A stretch of 64,000 nucleotides of DNA. Origin: Diprion similis (taxonomy: Eukaryota; Arthropoda; Insecta; Hymenoptera; Diprionidae). Below are positions 1 through 20,758 of the stretch, one piece after another. Below the pieces are notes generated by a model. That model saw only the letters and a program-made list of their open reading frames with translations, ran no database searches and was not told the origin of the DNA. The DNA lies in assembly GCF_021155765.1 (NCBI RefSeq), contig NC_060112.1:15810001-15874000 (forward strand), written 5' to 3'. The position numbers and the translations under genes were made by a program. How positions within the stretch are numbered: position 1 is the stretch's first letter; the number at the start of each line of letters is the position of its first letter.

Positions 1-3000
1 CGACTCGTAGTCAAGCTTTTTTCACATGTCTCTGCTCTTATTATCCCCGGCGTTATTAAATCGTTCGATCAAATTTCTACACCGCGTAGTTACGGCATAG
101 TTGAAAGTTCGGCGATACTGAGGAGGTAAAAGCAACTTTGCAGGACCGGTCCACCGAGCGGATGAAATAGAGGAATTCGCGGTTGAAGTAGGTAGGTGGG
201 TTGAAAAGCTGCAAAAGACTTGTCTCCCGTAAAGAGTTGTCAGGGTCGTCTCTGGGTAGTCGGTTTGTAAGCGCCATCAATCAGTCACGAGAGAACTCTC
301 CAGATACGACTATTTGAGGAATGCCCCGTGCGTTGTTAACGTATAATGGGGGTTTAATTAATTTTATGGGTGTCCAAGGATCTAAGCTAACCGCGACATT
401 CACGGAGAGATTCCTTTCTTCCAAGTTCCTCGAGAGGCTGCCAGCCGCGGCGCAACCACGGTTCTACCCTGCTTGCCATGTATCAAGCATTTTCACGTAA
501 TTTATCTACCATCAACGCACCGCACCCTCTTCACCGATCCCTGCCCTCTGGCCGCAGCGTAGTTTCGATAACAATCGGAGAACGGGACGACGCAGCAGCC
601 GCCTAGTTTGGAAAATATTTACCACTGAATTTTAATTATTTGCTCTTTCCATAGGCCGTTTTACCTGTCACCGTTTTCTTACATATCGATTAACAATCTC
701 TCTAACAGTCCTAACGATCAAAGAAAAAACTTCCGTCTGCACCCTCATTTTCATCTCGATCTCTAGCTCCCTTTTCATTACGCTCAGGGTCTACCTGCAT
801 ACTCCAACCCTCGTACGAGATCACCGGTTAGAAAGCATTTCGCTTCGTTGACACGTTTGACAGAACGAGTAAGTGTTATTGGAACGAACAGATGAGCGTC
901 CGCTTCTTTTACAGTATTTAAAGAGCACCTGCAAGCACCTCAAGAAGAAACTAATAAGAGAAGGAAGTATGATAATCAGAATGGTACACTCTAGAAAACA
1001 AAGAACATATTACTCTTCCACGAGGTTGAAGTTAGTAACGTTGTCGTAATTGGAAGAAAAAATTCACTTTCTTCCGACTTCAGAATGACTTTAAAGGAGC
1101 TAAATTTCCAAAATATAAGTATTCCTTGCTTTATCACAGCCTATTAAATATCAGACATTTCTTAAGTCGCGAAGTAACGGTTTACCTCGACAAGCATCGT
1201 TAAAATAACGTTACTAACTTCAGATGATAGAATTTCTTCTTATAGACTCCGAGGAAGGTCGACCTTCAATGACCGAAACCTCAGCCAATTTAAATAAACA
1301 GATTTGACCATTTATACCCACGAAGAGTACATATTTCTTCATCGTTACTAACTTCAGCAGGATACTCTTCTATCGAAGCAATGGGATCATTGCAACAGAG
1401 TAGCTGTAACTTGGTGCGAAATACTGTCTAGCTGGCGCAACTGAAGCGATTCTCAAGCGAAAGGGATATCGCATCGGAGATCGAGGAATTCGTAGAAAGT
1501 AAAACTAGCTCCAGTAGAAGATGAGTCGACGTAACGTAAGCATACATTAGCGTTGCGGCAGAGGGTCTCCTTCGGAGATATGAAGATTGAGGAACGTCTA
1601 CCGGTATTCTCGAAAGGCTCGTCAGCTGTCAATTAGTATGTACCTTATACCCGACTAATTCCATCGTGCGCCGTTTCTCCGTGATGCAAAACCGTGCTTT
1701 CCGGCATGATTTTTTAATTCGCGCAAGCACTGCTCGAACTGCACGCAGGTGATTTTTGCGTTACATGATCTACCTGCACTCCCTAATCAAGACTCGTAAT
1801 CACGCAGGAGACTCGGAGGAGAAAACACAGTCCCGAGTTATACGAAATACCCAAGTTGCAACCCGATGTCACGCTTAACCGAGTGTTTTCTCAGAGATAA
1901 CCGGATGATTGGCAAGTTGTAGGTATACGAAATGAATAACATCACGGGTCCAGAACGCAAGTGGGCCGACATGCCAGGTTATCACGTATGGATCTAACCC
2001 TCCTCGTTGTAATGAAAGGTGCGGCGCGAGGCGGCCGCTCCAGGATCTGACGGTGAAACGAACCATTCCTTCCACTGATCCCCCGTTATTATCTTGAAGA
2101 AAATTTGCATGGAAACGATTGCTAAAAACTACTGGCTTTGATAATTACGCGGAAAATCCCCGGCGCGAAATGTAAATCCTTTACCGAGATCAGCTCAGGC
2201 TTGCGAAGGTGATCCGAGAAAGACGCGGCTGATTGCGGAAAGGTCCTTCGGCGAGGAAACGTCTAGGCTTGGAACTCCGTGGATGGATACCCGTATAGGT
2301 ACGAGATGTGCCTACCTACATTCTTCCGCATGAACGAAGACCGAGCCGAGTGCCATGCCATGTTCGTCCAACGACGGGGGGTTGATTAAAATTACGAACT
2401 CTCATTAAGGTTCGAATTACGCGCCAACATCTGGTGGTAATATGACGGGTGTCTTCTTCCCTCTCGATGTGCCTTTCATCCATTTCGCTTACCGCAAGCA
2501 CCCAATATTTACACTATAATACAAATTTTTCGAATATGTAAATAGATTTCAAATCTGCTGCATGTGGAAGACGACTTTGCAATTTGATGTTGAACCGAAA
2601 TGCCAGAAAAGATGAACGGTAGATTCTGGCAGAAGGACGACGGTGGTTATACACGAGATGGAATATCTGTGTATGAAATCTAACCGAATTTTTCCACTCG
2701 AGCTTGAAGGAAAAGAAGAAGAAGAAGGGAGGACCTACCCGGAGGTTGAGAGTGTGTCACACGAGTGAAGAATCACGAAGAATTTTAACCATTCTTCTCA
2801 GAGTCCGGAAAGAATTCTGCAGAGGATAAGATACTTACACGCAGGCTAAGCTATGAGATACCATCCGATGCTATCCGTGGAAAAGAAAAGGCACCACCAC
2901 ACCGGGAAGATAATAATATTCTCTGGCCAACGAGGGACACCTTTCTGATTAATGACTACGATTTTATTACAACGACAGATAAAACCTGTTCATCTCCAAT

Positions 3001-6000
3001 TCCATCAGCAGTTGGAAGAACGCCAGGTCCCTACAGAGCTACGGACCTGATCCTTGAACGTATAGTAAATGTGATCGACTTGAATTTACGTGAATCCAAT
3101 TTCTATAAAACCGTCTAAAAATTTTTCTTCCCTCATTTATCGTGTCTCCGTCATCTCAAGTTCTGGAAAGGAATACTTTTTAATCAATCACTTGTCCCTT
3201 TGAGCTAATGGTATAGTTTTACTATCAACTTCCTCACACTTTCCTCAGCTCGTTCGAGAAGAGAATTTCTGGCCACGGAATTTACGGACATGAAACGAGA
3301 AGAGGAACGCGGCGCAGAAGTTACGCCCTAATGGTTGTGACACAATCCCGAAAGCTAAGCGTAGAGTTATCCGACCAGCATCTCTCTATTCGTCTTGAGT
3401 CTCGATGTTACCGTCTACCGTCACTCGAGACACAGCGAGATTTCTTCGCCGAAGACGCCCTCCACGAAATTCTGTTATTAATGATACTGTAATCGTTGTC
3501 ACTTGATGTTGCTGTATTATTCAACGTAATCAAGGATCGCGCTGCCGCTCAGTACCTTGTCAAACCGCCACCTCTCCGCTTTGTGAGTGATTTCACGCAA
3601 GTTCTACTTCTAAATGCGTAAAAACACACCGCATTAAATCGAGGAATTCAAGTGACGATAAAAACGAGAGCGATACGGGACGTAAGAAGGTATCAAAGTA
3701 TGCAAATCGTATGCTGAAAGGAGAAACATCCCCGAACCAAGCCTGCTTACTCCGCAGGAGTAAGCCACGTTTGGTTTGAGATTATGACTCGCAGACCAAA
3801 TACTAAAGCCAGAGATCAACATCCGTGCATTTTAAAGCCGAGGCTGCAAAAGTTGGGAATATCTCGACCGAGGAGGGTCCGTTTTATACGGCGAGGTTAT
3901 CTTTTCCATCGCGTGTTTCACGTCTTGGCGGCTTTTACCGCAACGCAGACTGCTTTTTCTTTCCTATGCAAATGCATCAGGTCAAGAAATTGCGAGAGAT
4001 TTACGTCAGTGAGCAACTTTGCGCCGCGAGAACGAAGATGCAGTCTGCGAGGCTTACCGCGATGTATGCACCGGTTCTACACCAACTCGTATGTAGACAA
4101 CTTAACCTTCTAGCTTTGGGATTGTGCATAAATATTTATGTACGTGTATAAATCTGTACAAATGTATATTGTTTATGCCTCATTTCGGAGCACGAATTGG
4201 ATCATCCCATCTATAAAATGTGTAGATGGGCTATTACGTTTTATCACATGTCCGAACATATAATATTGAACGCTGGAGTAGACAGGAGAGAAGATAGATG
4301 CGAATAGATTTCCTTTATGAACGTCGTAATTGCGTATTCCCAGCTCGTGTTTTTCTATATCGCAGAAGAGCAATTCGGTGAATGATCCTCACGAATGGCT
4401 TGCGATGAGGTGGAGAAATTTTTCCTTCATCTAAATAAAATCGTCGATTCATGCAGCACTATAACATATGCATGCCATGAATGGCACAGATACGTCTCGC
4501 GATGAAGTGACAAAAATGTATGAAGAACTCGAAAGACGTAGTGCAACAGCCTCGTTCAACGGTTGATTAGAACCAAGAGTAAAACGACGAGTGGATAAAT
4601 AAACAGTACAACAATTGATTTTCATCCGTAGATGATCGCCGTCCCTATAATAAAACCAACTACGCGAAAGAGTAAAAAATTCCGAGAAAGTAATTGACCG
4701 AACAAAAGGTGCGCGTTCTTGAAGGCTGATCAAGCCGAGAACGAAGAGACGCGAGGACGACGAGCCAGCCTGCTAATGAAAATTACCTGCAGGGGCCACG
4801 TGCAACATGTGACGCCGTATTTGGCTGACACAAGACGCTGCTGGCGCAATCAGCCTTCGGTTGTATGCATACGTATACCGGCTGTATCCCTCCTACCTAC
4901 GGATGGGCAAGTGCCGGAGCGACGAAGAAAATGCTAATATGATTTGTGTTAATTATTTAATTAAGAAAGGAACACAGACCGCTTTGATTAGCACCATCGT
5001 GTTCCTCACTTTATTGCTGCTCTCGCGGCGTACCGTTGCGCGGACGTCGCGGCGTCGTAACCATATGAGATAAAATTCGTCCCCGGTTGTTACAGGCCGT
5101 AGGTATAAGAACAGCCGCGCGTTACACTCACGAGCTCGAACGCCGTGCACGCATTGGGTTAGAAAACACGCAGGCTCACGAACACTAACTCATCCCAGAT
5201 TACCTCTACCGCCCGTATCCCATTCCCTAGACGAACCTGCGCGATGATGATAACTTATCCGGGAAGTAAATTTTTTCCTCTTGCAATTAGTTTCAGCTAT
5301 GGGAGGCCACATTCTGCACTGCTGCAGTAGAGTCGAGGGAATGAACGGTTGAAATATCAACGAGCCGTAAACGAGTAAATTTAGCCGTAGGACACGTTAG
5401 TGAACGTTGCAAATTATTCCCTCGGAGTTATTGTTCGTATACCTAATACAACAAAGCCGTCAAGTATAACCAATTTTCGATAATTGAACACCGGATTGTA
5501 CGCATACGAGTATGTTTGTACGAGTTGTATTATACGTGAAAGGAGTAAAATACGAGCTACCTGTATTTCTGGTCAGATAAGACTGGAATTAATTGTTTGT
5601 GTCTCAAGTTGCGCGTACGAGTTCTGCTCCTCGATGGAGTGGCGTAGGCCGGTGCGATGTGTCGCTGATTGGACGGACCCGTGTAGATACCCACTCTGTT
5701 GATTTATAAAAGAATTTGAGTCGAGTCACCCGACAACGTGTCGCCCGTTCTCACATACCTGCCGCTCGTTTTTTCTCACCGATATGGCTAGATTATTTAT
5801 ATATTTATTTATATTTTTTTCATTCTTCGCTTCGTTGATTTTTCTTTCCAGCCACTTTTCTTCTCATCCCTCGATCATTTCACCTCGCTTTATATATTTC
5901 CGATGCAATTTAGCTTCCCGCGAGTGGGTATCGTTCGATACACCAAAGTTAAGGGTTGTAGTTTATTTTATGGGTCCGCTTCTCATCCTCAAGTTCGTCC

Positions 6001-8606
6001 CACGCGCCCGCCCGAGAACAGGAAGTGCAGGGCGCGGTAACGACCCCATTGTGTTACTTCGCACGTTGTTCGGACGTTTGGGCGTTGAGCGTTGAGCGTT
6101 TTCAGTACCCACCTTATACCAGCCGCGTGCCTTCTTTCGCATATATCGCGTGTACAAGGCGTCCACGTACCAGCGCCGACGAAATATGGCTCTTACGAGT
6201 GTGACGAGCGCCTTTCAAGAAGTGCCGTGATAGGCATAAAATCAAGTGACGCAATAGGAAGAGGAAATGGGGTATATTTTTCAACTGGAGGCCCGCCAAC
6301 TCCGACACGCGACCTAATTCATTCTTCGAAAGAGCTTGTATACGTATAGAGATAAAGGTATAAGGCATAGGTATGGGAACGGGGGCGGATCACCAGGGTG
6401 TACTCACCCCAGCCGATATGGAACCTTATTTTTCCGGTTGATTAAGTGGCGAGTTTATCATTTCCGTTGTCAGTTCCCCGAATAGCAGAATAGCAACACG
6501 CGAACGCGAATGCGAACTGCCGCGCGAGATTTATATGCGGGAATAAAGTGGATTTGTTAGAATATAGTGGGTACGGGTACGCGGGAGAAATCATCTTTAG
6601 ACAGAAGATGGGATTGCCTAAAAGATTGAGGAGCCCGAAGGATGAGAGATCCGGCGGGCTGCGGACGAGACGGAGAGGAGGAGTGCCTTGATAATATCCA
6701 GCGATAAAACCCCCGACTAAACGACATCAGGGCGGGAAACATTTCTCGTTTCTTAGTGAAAGAATAGATTCCCTTCGAGGATACGCCGACGACGCATTAA
6801 TTCACTCACGAATTGTGCCCAATATATCTCACGTCTGCGAATGCGTGAACATCAACCCCCCTCCCCTCGGATGCAGATTTTCGAATGAAAATTCTTTTTC
6901 CAAATTATGGTGATCCGCCCTCAAAATATAGCACGATAAAAACGTCAATGACGCTCAACGGAGAATCGTTGAAACATGGAATCATTATTTCAGGGCAAAC
7001 TTTACGTGGTCACGTAGAGAAAATTTGTTCAAAGAATGTGGAAATAAGAGAAAAAATTGTGGACACAGGCAGGTAAGGGAGATTCTTTATTGTCAGTGTG
7101 GTGAATGTGTTCGTTACCTGAGCAACGAATGCTGGTATTATTAATAAGAAAAATCACGTCTTAACTCAACGAAATAAATGCCAAAACCGATTAGTATGGT
7201 CGATAAGAAGAATATATCTCAAAGAAATTTTGCTATTAATTCCATACATAATCTAATAATTTAGTAACGGGGGATACCTAAGCGGATTTGCCACACCTAG
7301 CATCGCGGTCGGTATATTTTATGGCCGCCATCGTTATCGCTGCTTGGATCTCCCGATTCTGAAACGAACGACCGGCGATCGACGAAGACTGACGGAAAGC
7401 TGCAGTCACACGCTGACAAACGCTTGCAGAGTGTTCTTTGCATACTACCGAGATCGGTGGGATCGATAGCCGGGGTTACGAGGCGATTCCAGTTCGATTG
7501 TCAGCCGGATATACCGGATGTACCCCAAGCGTGATCTGGAGCGTAGGTGCAGCTGTGCAGCGTGTAAAACCGAGAGTGAAAACCCGGGATTCGATGCTCT
7601 GCTTCATTTGTCGTTTCGTTGGGTTCTGACGCTTCTTTCCGGTGTCGATTTCAAGTACGTTTTAACCCGTGAGAGCCTCGGGCTTTAACCAACTGCAGCG
7701 GGCGACGCAGGGGAAGAGATATGCTCAGGCTAGGTTCGAAAGCCTATTAAAGGTTCAAACACTTGACGGCAATCTATAAATTACACCTCTACGCGAGCGC
7801 CATTAACGCGTTACTTACAAAGTAGGTACCTACATTCCCTGCCCATTTCGCGGCTAACGATCGACGCCACTGCCGCTCTTCCGGCTGCATGTTTAATCAC
7901 GTCAGCGCTCTTTTATTTTCAACTAAAACAACCCGACGGTTGGTTATTATTTGAAAAAAATTATTTTTTTCAACTTTAAAGAATTTAAATGAATTCCAAC
8001 GATCAGATAGGTCAGGTGAAAAACAGGATTTACATTATGTACCTATACTTGCATTATACATACCTTATAACAGCTCAAATACCACACACGCAACTCGCGT
8101 CATAAGATTCCCCCTCGGAGTTTTTCTCATTTTCTGTAAATCGTCCTCAGGATAAAATAGAAACAAACTCCTCCGAGCAGGACGTCGTATATAAGAGAGA
8201 TAACGCTAGCCATGATCCTGTTTCAAAGAAGCAAAGCACCCTGATGTAGACTTCTACAATTGCTACGATTACACCTGTTATATCATCTTCCGTTTCCGCA
8301 GCTACAACGATCGACGCACTTTTATCTCCCAAATGATGTTGAATCTCAAGAGGAGTTTTCATCCACTGCATTGTGCTGACTGTGAGTTCAAATTTAGATA
8401 GTCACATCCAGTCCCTGTTGCAAGCACAAATCAAGCGTAATAAGTTTAGTGATCAAACTTCACAAACCACAAATCGAAACAGCTAGATCTGAATGTTTGT
8501 ATTCAGCAGAAGACGACAATGGTTAAGATACTCATTGATAACTTCACTACTTTGAAAACCAAAGTGTGATATACCAAGTCGTCATGCATCTGAAGATGAA
8601 GTACTA
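1..8606. other. gene-free stretch, probably LSD1 intron or intergenic
   Basis: I see no supported gene here. Open frames are short, overlap on both strands and match no family I know. If LSD1 (first ten coding exons at 16.8-20.8 kb, minus strand) continues past the left edge, this is intronic. Moderately GC-rich patches occur near 3.7-5.2 kb and 7.3-7.7 kb. They could be regulatory, but nothing in them proves it. A 14-base motif occurs three times between 1027 and 1356, and a 42-nt imperfect hairpin lies at 3735-3776. Confidence 0.5.
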
Positions 8607-8807
8607 CATTGAGAGAAAAACTGGTTAAGTCAACTGATTTGCAGTTATGGGCGGCCGAATGAATACTTATCTGTGTCAATTCAAGATCTGTTGGTCTAAA
8701 ATAAGCATTTGGTTAGGCCAACAGATCTTGAATCGACACAGATAAATATTCATTTCGCCACCCGTAACCGCACATTTAGGTAATTCAAGAATAATTTTCT
8801 CTCAGTG
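8607..8807. mobile_element. 201-bp palindromic MITE, TA-flanked (Tc1/mariner-like)
   Basis: The two halves form an imperfect inverted repeat of about 90 bp per arm around a short loop near 8695-8716. The ends read CATTGAGAGAAAA on the left and, reverse-complemented, CACTGAGAGAAAA on the right. The innermost 14 bases, TTCAAGATCTGTTG, match perfectly. A TA dinucleotide flanks each end (8605-8606 and 8808-8809), as expected for Tc1/mariner target-site duplication. There is no coding capacity, so this would be a non-autonomous element. Family assignment rests only on the TA duplication and structure. Confidence 0.75.
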
Positions 8808-10158
8808 TAATAGTAAGATGTCGTGCCGCGATGATGGACACTTGAGTGCACGCCTAACCATGACTTTTCCAGCAGATCCAGCTTGTACAGAGAAAAAGAA
8901 GTATGAGAAAGAAGAAGAAGAAGAAGAAGAAGGTGTTTGCGAAATTGAAATAAAAGTTCTTATCGCTGAATGATTAATGGGGCCAAGAGTTACCCTTGAG
9001 CTAACCAGTAGTGACATTTTCTCTGCCGGGTGATGAAAATTGAAGAAAAAAGTAATTCAAACTGTAATTCCTTTCCGCTATCGTTCGTGGCGACGTTAAT
9101 CTCCATGTAGCTACTATGCATACACGGAAAAATTTGAATACGAAATTTTAGAGTATTCTCGATACCATTTAACATTTCTTTATCGGCGCAATAGTTATAG
9201 CTGATTTATATACACGTGCGCCGGTATCTCTCCCCAAAGAACGACAAATTGCTAGCCGAAAGTGACACGAATGATGTTCAAGATCATTCGGTGTTCCCAG
9301 GCAATTTAGTTTCGAGTTAACTTTAATCAGGATTAACTGATTTTCTTTTCCTCTACTTCTCGTAATGAGACTCGCCCTGCAGATTTCGAGGCGCCTACAA
9401 ATTTTCAGACGAGAGCTGCTCTTGGTCTTAACGTAAATGCCACTTTCCTTACTGTCCACTCCAGTTCCTTGAGAATTAAGCGAACGAAGCACCATCTCAG
9501 TAAACGACCATAACCACTTGTTACTTTCATCTCGTAGAGCCAACTTAAAGAACCAAAGAGTGTCCTGAACCATCCCGTAACTCGTTACGCGAAGGATGCA
9601 ACGTGGACTAAAGCGAAAAGCTGTCACCCCGTGAGGGAGGCCGATTATAAGAGGAGTAACCTTATCTCCGAAGAGATAAGAGACGCCTTACACATCCGAG
9701 GTCCGGCTGACCAGAAGAAGCTGCAGCACAGAGGCTAGGGCGTAAGTATGTTTATGTTCGGTGGTCCCGGACAACCGGTGGAGCTTAATTAACTCGAGGC
9801 GAGCGGTAGCCGGGAGAGTACCTTCCTACCGACCCGCTAAAGCACCAAAGTGGCCCAGAGCGCAAACAGTGCGTACAGCTCTCCGGAGTACCTACACGAG
9901 TAGATGTACCGACAAGAGTCGACACAAGACACCGCGGGCCTCGGGCATGCGTGTTTAGCAACATATTTATCGGGCACACCGTCCAAGGTTTTGCGGGTGG
10001 TGGAGATTAGATGTGTTTTATAGATAAGCTGATTCCGATCTGCGTGAGATACCGCCGCGATAATCTCCAAGGATCCAGGGTTCCGCGAAGGTCCTGGGAC
10101 TCCAGCTCACAAAGACGTCCGAATAATTGCCGCACGATTTTCTTCTTTGTATACAATA
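8808..10158. other. gene-free stretch with one long minus-strand open frame
   Basis: It contains a GAA microsatellite (8908-8932) and an unassigned 152-codon minus-strand open frame (9169-9627). A short hairpin CTTATCTC-cga-aGAGATAAG lies near 9660-9682. No recognised gene is present. Confidence 0.4.
8908..8932. repeat. (GAA)n microsatellite
   Basis: About eight GAA units in a row. Confidence 0.9.
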
Positions 10159-10372
10159 CAGTCTGTATGGATTCACCGATGATCAGTCTGTGGCAACCAG
10201 CTTCGATCGATTTGCGACTTTGGCACGTCAATTTCGATGCAATTTCATGAGACACGCATTAAAACGTGAAAATACATGTCTCATGAATTCACATAAAGAT
10301 TGACATGCCAAAGTTGCAAATCGATCGAAAGTGGTCGCCATATTGGGATGATCGGTGAGTCGATATGGACTG
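10159..10372. mobile_element. imperfect inverted-repeat element, about 214 bp, MITE-like
   Basis: The left arm begins CAGTCTGTATGG and the right arm, reverse-complemented, begins CAGTCCATATCG. Both continue through CACCGAT, TTCGATCGATTTGC, ACTTTGGCA and TTCATGAGACA with scattered mismatches, meeting at a loop near 10255-10275. Non-coding. The left end is preceded by TA, but the right end is followed by GG, so the duplication is not clear and the exact ends are uncertain. It could be a decayed MITE or a fold-back. Confidence 0.6.
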
Positions 10373-11251
10373 GGCCATATCAATACCCATGGGCACGATC
10401 ATGTTCACTTAGCTGTCAGTGAAAGATCGAATTGCAAGGTACCGCGATCGTATTCAAATGAAATCATTATCCAAGGAACATATTTCAAGTCGTCGAGCCA
10501 AGATCGGTACGGGGAAAAGAACAAAAAAAACTTCATCACACTTTCAAAGTACCCAATTTATTTCGGTTGATTTATGATCATCAAACTGCGAGAATGACTT
10601 GGATCGAATAACCTGATGTAACTCATCCATCATTTTCTTTTTATTTAAATTGAATATTTTATTCCCAATTGCAGAGTTGTAAATCAGCATGAAGAATAAG
10701 AGCAAAATAAAATGCAAAATGAAAACAGGATAAAATTACGGTGATCATTATTTGAATCGACTCAAAGCGAAGAAACAATATATTGTAAATAGAAAAGATG
10801 AACTAATTCATTATAATTTATTCCCGCGTTATACGTACACACGTCATGGACAAATATATAGGTATAGTCATACATATCGTCGGGTAGGTCGCGGAACTCG
10901 CGTCGATTGGTCACGAACGTTTGAATCCGTTCCGACAAATTTATTTTTATTTATCGTTTTCCGGTGAATAAAATTGACGATTCGATTAGTGACGGTGAGA
11001 TACCGCGAGGCATTAGCTAGAGAACCGAAGACCATGAATATAATAAGGCGATACAGGTATACACATACATAACGTAGGTATAGAAGAATAATACGGGTGA
11101 AGTTCAAGATCGGATTGCGTAATTTTGGTGGGCTGCTATTGCATCTAACTCACCCGATCATGCCTACCGCCAAAGCGAAGGACGAGGCTTTTTTCCAAAC
11201 TTACAACGCCACTAATAGGGCTTAACATTTTTTATACATTTATATATTATA

Positions 11252-11270
11252 TGTGTGTGTGTGTGTGTGT
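11252..11270. repeat. (TG)n microsatellite
   Basis: Nine or ten TG units. Confidence 0.9.
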
Positions 11271-11497
11271 AAGGAGAAGAGAGGGAACTTCGGGTTCACA
11301 AGGAAAGTGATCCGGGAAGAGAAACTGCTAACACAGCTCATTTATCCCAGCTACCGGCCTTGCTCGCCGCCTGCAGTGCACTCGTCGACCACCGAGAATA
11401 ACGGTCCTTCCATTCCAATTTTGCCGTTCCCCGCACGTTCCCCGTTTATTATTTTCGAGGAACATTAAGGATTTTTCTTAGCCGTGTGTAGTATGTG

Positions 11498-11498
<1 letters not shown>

Positions 11499-11545
<47 letters not shown>
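11499..11545. repeat. (AT)n microsatellite
   Basis: An uninterrupted AT tract of about 47 bases. Confidence 0.95.
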
Positions 11546-11546
<1 letters not shown>

Positions 11547-12862
11547 GTAAGCTTCCAGGTTCCCAGAATCATCAGTTATATTCCCATCCGACGTTCTTAT
11601 CCGGTCAGTAAATTAACCGGTATGTCGGTGAGACAAAACGCGGGGCTCGTCCGTGTTTTGCTGGGATTCATCCACACACGCCTGCACGCGGGGTCTGGAA
11701 AGCAACCTATTAAGTCTCAATTAAGTTGGCAATCTAGGAGCTGAAAGTCGATGGTTATAGCGGGGCTCGTTTCTCTATCAGCTGGCAACTGCCAGATGTA
11801 TTGTTACGCCGGGCACAATGCCACGGTAATGCCTGTAACGCGCCAACAATGGTTGCGCACAATGGATGTGCTCCGATAAGTGTGGGTTAACGTCTGACTG
11901 TACACCGTATTTTAACCGTAGGTACACACCGTATACACAGGATACGTAGGTATCCTCGGACATACAACGCATCTTGGTATATGGACCACAATTGAAAGGT
12001 TTCATTTTCCTATAGTTATACACAAATTTCTCAAAGACAGAAGCATTTCCATTGTGTATAACGTGGATGGGTACTTATACAAATGACGCGCATGTCATTA
12101 CAGAAGAGAACTTGGACTTCGACCCATTTTCACAGATCATACAATCGATGATTTACATCATCATTATCATACCGACGAGTTCAGTTGGGGAAGAGTTAAG
12201 CTTTGGTTATTGGTAAATCGATCAATTTATAGTGAAATGAATCACTTTACTGTCTGGTGAAAAAATATTGCGATTGAATTAAACCTGAAGAAGTGAACAA
12301 GTAACGAAAGCGAAAATTCACGGGGTAGATAGGCGCAATTGACGCGGGATAAAATTATAATAAAGGCTTGTAGCATCCGTTAACGGTCCAAGTGGAACGG
12401 AGTTCAAAGCATCCCGTCGGACGGCTGAATTAGTATAAACCTTTCACGTAAAGCTACTGCAATTATTCCGTTCAATGGAATCATGGGGAAGGCTTGTGTT
12501 GTCGTTTGATTCTGTCAAATTAAATCCGGTTGGTCGGTGTACGGTGACACGACGGTGGCAAAGCTCTGCCCTGCATCAGCCGCGGCGATCTCTTGTGATA
12601 GACAAAATTAAAGGGCGGCGACAAATGAAACGGGAACCGAAGCCCTTTTACTTTCCGTGAAATACCATTGCACGCCCCGTTGACAAATGCAGGCTAAATC
12701 CCTGTCGTCTGTAAAACGAGAGAGCGGCGCACCTGCCGTAATGGTCACAATGCGTTAATTCATGCTCCGGCTCAATAATCACGTCAAGTCTGTACCCACG
12801 CCTTGTATTAGCTACTCTCCGGAAACGAGGAGAAAAGCCTAAACTAAACGAAGAATGTTTGT

Positions 12863-13537
12863 TAGAGTGGTAAAAAAAAAACGTTTTTTTTTTTTTTTTT
12901 CAAGTCCTATCATCTCAAAAGCTTCTCTAAGGTATAAAAAAATTCCCTCCAAAGCGCAGCTTGATATCTCAATTCTCCATTAAGCTCAACGAATTTCTAT
13001 TTTTCCATTTAAATAACATGTAAGAAAATTGTTTTAATTGAATTGGAATTTCTTCAATTTTATAACGAAATTTTAATAAAGATTAAGCTAGTACTTACGA
13101 ATGTCTATTGAATTTTATTTTCTACTCATTAAAAATATATACATTACATAATCAAATCCATTTAAAAAAAAAATATTTGACAATATGGATTCTAAAGTCA
13201 TATCTGATCAAATATTCATTTGTTGAGAGTATTCAGAGCTCTATAACTTTGTACCCGTTAAAATTACGACAAAACTATTTCAGTGCTTTTTTGTAGAGAA
13301 TTAAATTTCCTACAAGAATAATTGATGCAAAATTCTATAAAAAAAAATTTTCGTTGCTCTACTGGATAAAAACGTAAAAAAACTTTTTTTACGTGTTATT
13401 TAAATGGAAAAATAGAAATTCGTTGAGCTTAATGGAGAATTGAGATATCAAGCTGCGCTTTGGAGGGAATTTTTCTTATACCTTAGAGAAGCTTTTGAGA
13501 TGATAGGCAAAAAACTTTTTTTTTTTAGACCACTCTA
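12863..13537. mobile_element. 675-bp hAT-like non-autonomous element with long terminal inverted repeats
   Basis: The terminal inverted repeats begin TAGAGTGGT on both sides and extend about 150 bp. Long stretches match, for example 12920-13019 against the reverse complement of 13399-13502. A possible 8-bp target duplication flanks the element: ATGTTTGT at 12855-12862 and ATGTTTAT at 13538-13545 (7 of 8 bases match). An 8-bp duplication with ends of this type is typical of hAT elements. The AT-rich interior has no credible transposase frame, so it depends on an enzyme supplied elsewhere. It lies in the presumed LSD1 intron. Confidence 0.8.

Positions 13538-20758
<7,221 letters not shown>

Larger units (their letters stand above)
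10373..12862. other. gene-free stretch with microsatellites
   Basis: No supported gene. It contains a (TG)n tract at 11252-11270, an (AT)n tract at 11499-11545 and two GC-richer patches near 11.15-11.46 and 11.56-11.83 kb. Confidence 0.5.

Noticed and set aside
2401-2440. GGTTCGAATT resembling a tRNA T-loop
   Set aside because: No matching stem, D-arm or anticodon arm at the right spacing.
3784-4151. Two overlapping plus-strand frames of about 109 codons
   Set aside because: They overlap in different frames, match no family and have no splice or start context that favours either.
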